NCBI GenBank assembly: GCA_022844005.1
Contig: JALHMN010000031.1
Location: forward strand, 1-36,086
DNA: 36,086 nt
Source: a bacterium
Lineage (GTDB): Bacteria > Pseudomonadota > Alphaproteobacteria > Ferrovibrionales > Ferrovibrionaceae
Direction: 5' to 3'
Part shown: piece by piece, positions 30,803 to 36,086 of the stretch
How the letters are laid out: every line of letters starts with the position of its first letter
Numbering within the stretch: position 1 is the stretch's first letter
Translations under genes and position numbers: made by a program
Notes under the pieces: generated by a model
The model's input: only the letters and a program-made list of their open reading frames with translations
Told to the model about the DNA's origin: nothing
Databases searched by the model: none

Positions 30803-31810
30803 CTATTTCACGGCCAGGATGAAGTCGACCATCTTCTTGGCGTCCTTGCCGGCCGGGGTGGCATAGAAATCCTCGTAGACGCTCATCGTCGCATCGCGGA
30901 ACGGCCCGGCATCGGGCTTGGTGATGGTGACGCCCTTCGCCTTCACCTGGTCCTGGATCGACTTGTCCTCGTCCAGGATGAACTTCCTGTTGAAGTCGCG
31001 CGCATGCGCCCAGGCGTCCATGATCGCCTTCTGGCCGGCGGCGTCCTGCTTCGCCCAGGAGGCCTTGGACATGATCAGCGCCACCGCCTGATGGGTGTGC
31101 CGAACATCGGCCACGAACTTCACGATGTCGTAGAACTTGTTGTGATAGAAAGTGTTGACCCCGCCCTCGGCGAATTCGATCACCTTCGTCTGCAGCGCCG
31201 TCGCCACTTCCGGGAAGGCGATGGGCGTCGAGATCATGCCGAGCGCCTTGAAGGTGGCGACCAGGATCTTGTCCTCCTGCACCCGCACCTTCTTGCCCTT
31301 CACGTCGGCGATGCCGTTGATCGCGTGATGGCCGTAGATGCCGCGATAGCCGGCGGCGATGAAGCCGACCAGCTTCAGCCCCTTCTTGTCCAGCACGCCC
31401 TCGTAGTACTTGGTGATCGTGTCCGAGCCGTCGAGGGCTTTGAACACGTGCTCGTAGTCGCGGAAGATGTAGGGCAGCTGGAACACCGACACTTCCGGTA
31501 CCAGCGTCGAGAGCGGCGCCGTGGTGATCGGGCCGAAATCGACGGCGCCCAGCTGGATCTGCTGGGCCACCTCGCGTTCGCCGCCCAGCGCCCCCGAATG
31601 ATGATGCGTCACCTTCAGCTTGCCGCCCGATACCTCGGCGAGCTTGTCGATGAAGGCCTGGGACGCGAGCGAGGTGCCGTGCTTGGGCGGATTGACGTTG
31701 CCCATGCTCAGGTCCTTGCCCTGGGCATGGGCGGCGCCGGCGGGCAGCAGAAGGAATGTGAGCAGACCGGCGATGAGCGAAAGCGGAATGCAGGCGCGGA
31801 TGCGCGGCAT
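30803..31810 (-). CDS. TRAP transporter substrate-binding protein, DctP family
   Basis: This is the periplasmic solute receptor of the TRAP system. The 335-residue protein has a signal peptide (about 29 residues, ending Ala-His-Ala-Gln). It then has the fold's Val-Ala-Gln-Gln-Ile-Gln-Leu-Gly-Ala-Val-Asp segment, the ligand carboxylate-binding arginine R176 in GKKVRVQED, and Phe-Pro-Glu-Val-Ala-Thr-Ala-Leu-Gln. It is a normal-length DctP. ATG 31810 lies behind GGGGAGGA. It is first in the operon and divergent from cinA. The ligand is probably an organic or sugar acid by family. A specific substrate is not supported. Confidence 0.95.
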   Translation of the reverse strand: MPRIRACIPLSLIAGLLTFLLLPAGAAHAQGKDLSMGNVNPPKHGTSLASQAFIDKLAEVSGGKLKVTHHHSGALGGEREVAQQIQLGAVDFGPITTAPLSTLVPEVSVFQLPYIFRDYEHVFKALDGSDTITKYYEGVLDKKGLKLVGFIAAGYRGIYGHHAINGIADVKGKKVRVQEDKILVATFKALGMISTPIAFPEVATALQTKVIEFAEGGVNTFYHNKFYDIVKFVADVRHTHQAVALIMSKASWAKQDAAGQKAIMDAWAHARDFNRKFILDEDKSIQDQVKAKGVTITKPDAGPFRDATMSVYEDFYATPAGKDAKKMVDFILAVK

Positions 31811-31894
31811 GAGTGATCCTCCCCGAGATGCGGCAGCGTTTACGCTCTACGCACTCGACGGATCAGCGACGCCGGCTGCCGTCGTCCTTTATCC

Positions 31895-31904
31895 TGTGGC
31901 CACA
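31895..31904. promoter_or_regulatory. Palindrome in the dctP-cinA divergent region
   Basis: TGTGGCCACA is a perfect 10-bp palindrome lying between the TRAP operon and cinA, about 85 bases before dctP. A 10-bp palindrome is not rare in this composition, so its status as an operator is a guess based on position. I see no clear promoter hexamers in the 195-base gap. Confidence 0.25.
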
Positions 31905-32005
31905 ACTTGCGGCCGTGGCAGGTTCCCCCTGCGCCATCTATCCTCCGTGATCGCGCCGCCGCCGGTCAAGCCCGATGTCGCCGGCCGCCGTGGAATGGGG
32001 ACGAC

Positions 32006-33265
32006 ATGCTGATCGAGATACTGTGCACCGGCGACGAGATCCTGACCGGCAAGACCGTCAACACCAATTACAGCCATATCGCGCGCCGCCTCGCCGACCT
32101 CGGCTTCGCCGTCGGGCGCGGCGTCACCGTGGGCGACGACCGCGAGGCCCTGCTGGCGGCCTTCCGCGAGGCCTCGGCCCGCGCCGACGCGGTGATCGTG
32201 AACGGCGGCCTCGGGCCGACGGTCGACGACCTCAGCCAGGAAGTGGCGGCCGAGGCGGCCGGGGTCGACCTCGTGCTGCACGAGGAATGGCTCGAGCGGA
32301 TGCAGGAGTTCTATACGCGGCGAAGCCGCACCATGCCCTCGAACAACCGCAAGCAGGCGATGCTGCCCTCGACCGCCGAGATGATCGACAATCCGATCGG
32401 CACCGCCTGCGGCTTCGCCGTCTCCATCGGCAAGGCGCGCTTCTTCTTCACGCCGGGCGTGCCGCGCGAGATGCGCCGGATGCTGGACGAACAGGTGATC
32501 CCGCGGCTCCTGGCGCAGAGCGGCCTGAAGGGCGTCAGCCGGCTGAAGCGCTTCCACACTTTCGGCATCGGCGAATCGCGCGCCGACGAGATGCTCTCCG
32601 GCATCGAGACCCTCGCCATCGACGGCGCCGTCAAGCTCGGCTTCCAGGCGCATTACCCCCAGCTCGAGACCAAGCTCGCCGCCCGCGGCCTCGATGCCGC
32701 CGATCTCGACCGCAAGCTCGGCGCCGTCGAGGCCGAAGTGCGCCGCCGGCTCGGCAGTTTCGTCATCGCCGAGGACGACGGCACGCTCGAAGGCGTGATC
32801 CTGTCGACGCTCGGCGCCCACAACGGCTCGCTCGCCGTGGCCGAGATGTTCACCGCCGGCAATGTCGCCGCCCGTATCGCCCCCCTCGACGGGGCCGAGC
32901 GCGTCTTCCGCGAGGGGCTGGTGGCGCGCGACCTGCAGCATCTCTGCCGCACGCTCGGGGTCGTCGCCGAGAAGGTCGAACCGGAAGCGGCGAAGGCGGT
33001 GGCCGCGGCGCTGGCGAAGCGCAGCGGCGCCACCCATGCGCTGGCCGTCTTGATCGAACTCGACCAGGGTGCCGACCGGCTCGAATTCGGCGGCAACATC
33101 TGCATCGGCCTCGCCGCTCCCGGCACCCTCCTCGCCCGCCCCGCGCGCATGCTGGGTGGCCGCGACTGGGTCAGGATCGGGGCCACCGAAATGGCGCTCG
33201 ACGCGCTCCGTCGCCACCTGCAGGGCCTGCCGGTGGACGAACGGATCGATTTCGAACGGCGATGA
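32006..33265 (+). CDS. CinA-family protein with a degenerate C-terminal amidase domain
   Basis: The 419-residue protein has an N-terminal molybdopterin-binding-like (COG1058) domain. It starts EILCTGDEILTGKTVNTN, with GGLGPTVDDLSQE near 70 and FFFTPGVPREMRRML near 149. Bifunctional CinA proteins add a C-terminal nicotinamide-nucleotide amidase (PncC) domain whose AESCTGG loop carries the catalytic Ser. The matching loop here is A-E280-M-F-T-A-G285, so the Ser is gone. Only the first domain (putative ADP-ribose or NMN-related pyrophosphatase) is likely active. Residues 265-419 keep the fold's length. The start at ATG 32006 matches the family. It overlaps the next gene by 4 bases (ATGA). Confidence 0.9.
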   Translation: MLIEILCTGDEILTGKTVNTNYSHIARRLADLGFAVGRGVTVGDDREALLAAFREASARADAVIVNGGLGPTVDDLSQEVAAEAAGVDLVLHEEWLERMQEFYTRRSRTMPSNNRKQAMLPSTAEMIDNPIGTACGFAVSIGKARFFFTPGVPREMRRMLDEQVIPRLLAQSGLKGVSRLKRFHTFGIGESRADEMLSGIETLAIDGAVKLGFQAHYPQLETKLAARGLDAADLDRKLGAVEAEVRRRLGSFVIAEDDGTLEGVILSTLGAHNGSLAVAEMFTAGNVAARIAPLDGAERVFREGLVARDLQHLCRTLGVVAEKVEPEAAKAVAAALAKRSGATHALAVLIELDQGADRLEFGGNICIGLAAPGTLLARPARMLGGRDWVRIGATEMALDALRRHLQGLPVDERIDFERR

Positions 33266-34275
33266 GGAGGCGAGCCCGGCGTCCGGGGCCGAGGCTGGGC
33301 GCCATAACCGCGCGCCTTTGCCTCCCGCTCGTCCTGGCCGCCGTCGCGGCCGTCGATGTGATAGCGGAACCGCGCGTCCAGACGCTGCCGCTTTCCGTGA
33401 CGAGGATCGAGGCGGACGGCGCCGTCGTGACGGCGGATGGGGCCTGGCATCGCCCCGAAGTGAACGGCGGTCGCCTGGCCATCGTGCCGGCCGAGGCCCG
33501 GCTGGCGCTCGAGCCCATGGCGCCGGATCAGCTGCCGCAGAGCCGGGTCGCGACGGACCGCCTCGGCACCGGCGCTGCCTGGCTCGCCCGGCCGACGAGC
33601 CGCTATCGGCATGGCGTGCTGGGCGACGGGCTGGAAGCCGAGGCGCTTCGCTACTTTCGCGAGGGCCTCGGCGTGGCGGAGATCGTGCTGCCGCCGAGTG
33701 CGGTGTTCGAAGACCTGGAACCGCGGCTCGCCGACCTGGACGGTGACGGGCAGGAAGAAATCATCGTCGTGCGTTCGACGTTCGATCACGGCGCCGCGCT
33801 CGCCGTCTATGCCCTGGCCGGCGATGCATTGGTCGAGAAGGCGGCGACGGCGCCGATCGGAACGCCCAACCGCTGGCTGAACCCCATCGGCGTCGCCGAT
33901 CTCGACGGTGACGGCCGGACTGAGATCCTGGCGGTGGAAACCCCGCACATCGGCGGGACTCTGCGGGTCTGGCGCCTGGAAGACGGGCAGATGCGGGAAG
34001 TGGCGGCGCTGGCCGGCTTCAGCAATCACGTGATCGGCAGCACCGAACTCGCGTTGCATGCCGTGCTGGACTGGGATCTGGACGGGCGGCCGGACGTCGT
34101 TCTGCCGGATGTGTCGCGTCGAATCCTCCGGGTCATTTCCATGAGGCCAGGCGGCTTGGTGGAGATCGACCGTCTGCCGCTGCCGGGGCCGGTGAGCACA
34201 CGCATCGCCGTTGCCGCGGGCGGGCTCGTCCTCGGTACCGGGAACGGCCTGCTGGTCCGCGTGCGACCGCGCTAA
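33262..34275 (+). CDS. Exported FG-GAP/VCBS beta-propeller protein (337 aa)
   Basis: An Arg-rich N-terminus and hydrophobic stretch (about 20-34) give a signal peptide or anchor. The mature part has FG-GAP/VCBS-type blades with calcium loops: Leu-Ala-Asp-Leu-Asp-Gly-Asp-Gly near 133, Val-Ala-Asp-Leu-Asp-Gly-Asp-Gly near 190, and Leu-Asp-Trp-Asp-Leu-Asp-Gly-Arg near 245. It is probably an exported propeller of unknown binding role, with no enzyme motif. Its ATG overlaps the cinA stop (ATGA), and its TAA overlaps the convergent dehydratase gene's TAG (CTAA). Confidence 0.82.
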   Translation: MRRRARRPGPRLGAITARLCLPLVLAAVAAVDVIAEPRVQTLPLSVTRIEADGAVVTADGAWHRPEVNGGRLAIVPAEARLALEPMAPDQLPQSRVATDRLGTGAAWLARPTSRYRHGVLGDGLEAEALRYFREGLGVAEIVLPPSAVFEDLEPRLADLDGDGQEEIIVVRSTFDHGAALAVYALAGDALVEKAATAPIGTPNRWLNPIGVADLDGDGRTEILAVETPHIGGTLRVWRLEDGQMREVAALAGFSNHVIGSTELALHAVLDWDLDGRPDVVLPDVSRRILRVISMRPGGLVEIDRLPLPGPVSTRIAVAAGGLVLGTGNGLLVRVRPR

Positions 34276-35471
34276 TTTGTGGTCGTCTCTCGCAAGATGG
34301 CATCCCTGCGTTTCTCCAGGCCCGGCAACAGCTCCAGCCCGAGGCCCGGCGCCTCGCCCAGGCTGATCTCGCCCCTCTGCACCACCGGCAGCGCGGTCAC
34401 CAATTCGGTGTACCAGCCGGTGTAGAAGGCCCGCACCGATTCCTGGATCAGCGCGTTCCGGGCATGCAGCGAGAAATGGCAGGAGGCCATGAACACCACC
34501 GGCCCGGTGCAGTCGTGCGGCGCCACCGGGATGTGATGCGCCTCGGCCATGCCGGCGATCTTGCGCGCCTCCGACAGCCCGCCGCACCAGGAGAGGTCGA
34601 GCATCGCCACCCCGGCGACGCCGGTGGCGAGATAGTCGCGGAAGGCATGCGGATAGGCGAGTGTCTCCGAAGCGCAGATCATCGCCGGCGATTGCGCCGC
34701 ATAGGCCTTCAGCGTCTCCAGCGAATCCATCCGCACCGGGTCCTCGTGCCAATAGGTGTCGAAGGGAGCGAGCGCGCGGGCGATGCGCTGGGCGGCGGGC
34801 AGCTGCCACAGCGAATGGAACTCCACCATGATGTCCATGCCGTCGCCCACCGCGTCGCGGATCTGCTCGAAGGGGCGAAGCGCGGTCTTCAACTCGGCGG
34901 CCGAAATGTCGAGGCCGCCGGTCCGCTCGGCGGCGATGTCGAAAGGCCAGATCTTCATGCCGGTGATGCCCTGCTCCATGAGCGAGCGGGCGAGGGTGCC
35001 GGCATCGTTCAGGAAGGCGTCCAGGTCCTCGTAGGGGCCATTGCCGCCGCCGGTGCCCCAGTTGGCGACCGCCTGCGCGCGGGCGTCGCGTACATAGCGA
35101 TAGCCGGCACAGGTGTTGTAGGTGCGGATGGCGTCCCGGCTTCGCCCGCCGAGCGCCACCGAAACCGGCACGCCGAGCGCCTTGCCGAAGAGATCCCACA
35201 GCGCGATGTCGACGGCGGAATTGCCGCGCGTCTCCACCCCCGCCCCGCGCCAGCCCAGATAGCCGATCAGGTCCCGGTTGATCGCCTCGATCTGCAGGGG
35301 ATCGCGGCCGATCAGCTTCGGCGCCACGGTCTCGTGCACATAGGCCTCGACCGCGGCGGCGCCGAGGAAGGTCTCGCCGAGACCGACCAGTCCCTCGTCG
35401 GTCCTGAGCCGCAGCCAGATCAGGTTCGGAAATTCGCCGAGCCTGAGCGTCTCGACGCCGGTGATCTTCAT
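34272..35471 (-). CDS. Mandelate racemase/muconate lactonizing family, sugar-acid dehydratase type
   Basis: The 399-residue enolase-superfamily enzyme has the capping domain (residues 1-125) and a barrel with visible catalytic residues. These are K173 (GMKIW), E217 and H219 (VEFHSLW), E243 (WHEDP), E269 (CASET) and H319 (PHDCTGP). The spacing 217/219/243/269/319 equals that of E. coli galactonate dehydratase (D183, H185, E209, E235, H285), shifted by 34. The first metal ligand here is Glu where that enzyme has Asp. A sugar-acid dehydratase such as galactonate or mannonate type is likely, but not the exact substrate. ATG 35471 gives the standard MKITGVETLRL start. Confidence 0.9.
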   Translation of the reverse strand: MKITGVETLRLGEFPNLIWLRLRTDEGLVGLGETFLGAAAVEAYVHETVAPKLIGRDPLQIEAINRDLIGYLGWRGAGVETRGNSAVDIALWDLFGKALGVPVSVALGGRSRDAIRTYNTCAGYRYVRDARAQAVANWGTGGGNGPYEDLDAFLNDAGTLARSLMEQGITGMKIWPFDIAAERTGGLDISAAELKTALRPFEQIRDAVGDGMDIMVEFHSLWQLPAAQRIARALAPFDTYWHEDPVRMDSLETLKAYAAQSPAMICASETLAYPHAFRDYLATGVAGVAMLDLSWCGGLSEARKIAGMAEAHHIPVAPHDCTGPVVFMASCHFSLHARNALIQESVRAFYTGWYTELVTALPVVQRGEISLGEAPGLGLELLPGLEKRRDAILRETTTN

Positions 35472-35520
35472 TGTCGCCCTCCCTGTCCCCGGCGGCAGGA
35501 TAGCCGAAACCGGCAGGACG

Positions 35521-36086
35521 TCAGCGCGGCGGCTGGGTGGCGAGCCGGCCGGTGACCACCGGACTGTCCGGGCGGGTGAGGGCGAGCACGGCGAAGTCCA
35601 TCACCGGCCGGCCGCGCGCCGCGCGGATCACCGCATCGGTATCCGGCATCAGGCGGCGCGCCTCGTCCAGGTGCAGCCGCGCCTCGGCCCCGTCACGCCG
35701 GGCGATCAGGAGATAGGCCCCTCTGGCATAGAGCGCCATGGCGAGGTCCCGGCGCACGGCCTCATCGTCCTGAAGGGCCAGGGCCCTGCGTGCCGCCGGA
35801 ATGGCATCGTCGAAGTCGTGGAAGGTGAACAGCACCGCATGGGCCCAGTCGGCATGGGCGCAGGCATCGCCGGGATCGATCGCCACCCGGCGCGCGTAGT
35901 AGTGCTGCGCCTCGGGGCGCTCCCGCCGGCGGGTATGATGGGATTGCAGATGCGCCAGCGCCGCGGCAAGGGCGCCGCGGTCGTCGGGAAAGCGGGCCGC
36001 CACCTGGCGGTGAAGATCCGCCGCGCCCTCCGCCTCGCCCTGTTCGGCGAAGCGGCGCGCCGCCTCCAGCAGGCCTGCGGCTTCCG
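35521..36086 (-). CDS. TPR-type protein, cut by the window edge
   Basis: The frame is open from the window end to the stop at 35521 and contains about 188 codons. GTG 36003 is only one possible internal start. The visible sequence has helix pairs of the tetratricopeptide kind, with Tyr-Ala-Arg-Arg-Val-Ala-Ile-Asp-Pro-Gly-Asp and Ala-Arg-Arg-Ala-Leu-Ala-Leu-Gln. The final ~40 residues, with Asp-Phe-Ala-Val-Leu-Ala-Leu, are not a repeat. It lies 49 bases after the window-right side of the dehydratase start, same strand. It is possibly transcribed before it. No function can be assigned. Confidence 0.6.
   Translation of the reverse strand, partial: EAAGLLEAARRFAEQGEAEGAADLHRQVAARFPDDRGALAAALAHLQSHHTRRRERPEAQHYYARRVAIDPGDACAHADWAHAVLFTFHDFDDAIPAARRALALQDDEAVRRDLAMALYARGAYLLIARRDGAEARLHLDEARRLMPDTDAVIRAARGRPVMDFAVLALTRPDSPVVTGRLATQPPR

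Noticed and set aside
32653..35199. Minus-strand open frame of 848 codons spanning cinA, the FG-GAP gene and part of the dehydratase
   Set aside because: It runs through three real genes in other frames and shows no coherent domain.
1..36086. CRISPR arrays, tRNA or rRNA genes, toxin-antitoxin pairs, phage or conjugation genes
   Set aside because: I looked for regularly spaced repeats, cloverleaf-like segments and typical proteins of those systems and saw none.

Overview
The window is 36 kb of very GC-rich, gene-dense bacterial chromosome. Its gene set points to an alphaproteobacterium, probably of the Rhodospirillales type: a YbjN/ProC pair, a phasin, a COQ9-like TetR protein, a fused indolepyruvate oxidoreductase, a HisKA_2 histidine kinase and a TRAP transporter. 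That assignment is an inference from gene content only. No rRNA, tRNA, CRISPR array, insertion sequence, phage gene or integrase is visible. No gene-free stretch exceeds about 210 bases.

Layout. (1) Positions 1-6304, plus strand: the tail of an acyl-CoA dehydrogenase-like gene, a 1160-residue indolepyruvate ferredoxin oxidoreductase closed by a strong hairpin, then two acyl-CoA dehydrogenase genes. The first of these carries a clear one-base frameshift at about 4455. The set suggests amino-acid-derived 2-oxoacid and acyl-CoA catabolism. (2) 6507-10703: a secreted FecR-domain protein overlapping a CHASE2 adenylate/guanylate cyclase, a convergent fdhD, and a second secreted FecR-like protein. 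(3) 10711-12503: rlmJ and a TehA/SLAC1-type channel gene. (4) 12511-21144, all minus strand: glcDEF (glycolate oxidase), a secreted TPR protein, ispG, ybjN-proC, a COQ9-like TetR regulator and a phasin. (5) 21263-28951, mixed strands: extensin-like protein, hemerythrin, MDR oxidoreductase, PAS protein with alpha/beta hydrolase, polysaccharide deacetylase, PAS-HisKA_2 kinase, a YcaQ-like DNA glycosylase and a secreted SHOCT protein. (6) 29024-36086: TRAP transporter genes (dctM, dctQ, dctP), CinA coupled to an FG-GAP secreted protein, a sugar-acid dehydratase of the enolase superfamily, and a TPR gene cut by the window edge.

The most interesting structure is not a new protein system. It is the 117-bp inverted-repeat block between glcD and glcE. 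In the mRNA, the Shine-Dalgarno of glcE is itself one arm of the repeat, and four alternating arms can pair in mutually exclusive ways that would either free or hide it. Other signals worth checking are the frameshifted catalytic acyl-CoA dehydrogenase, the cyclase with Gln at the usual substrate-selecting Lys, the CinA with a degenerate amidase site, the FNR-type box before the hemerythrin, a perfect palindrome in the phasin promoter, and the extreme packing of gene ends. I saw no convincing undescribed defence or mobile system.
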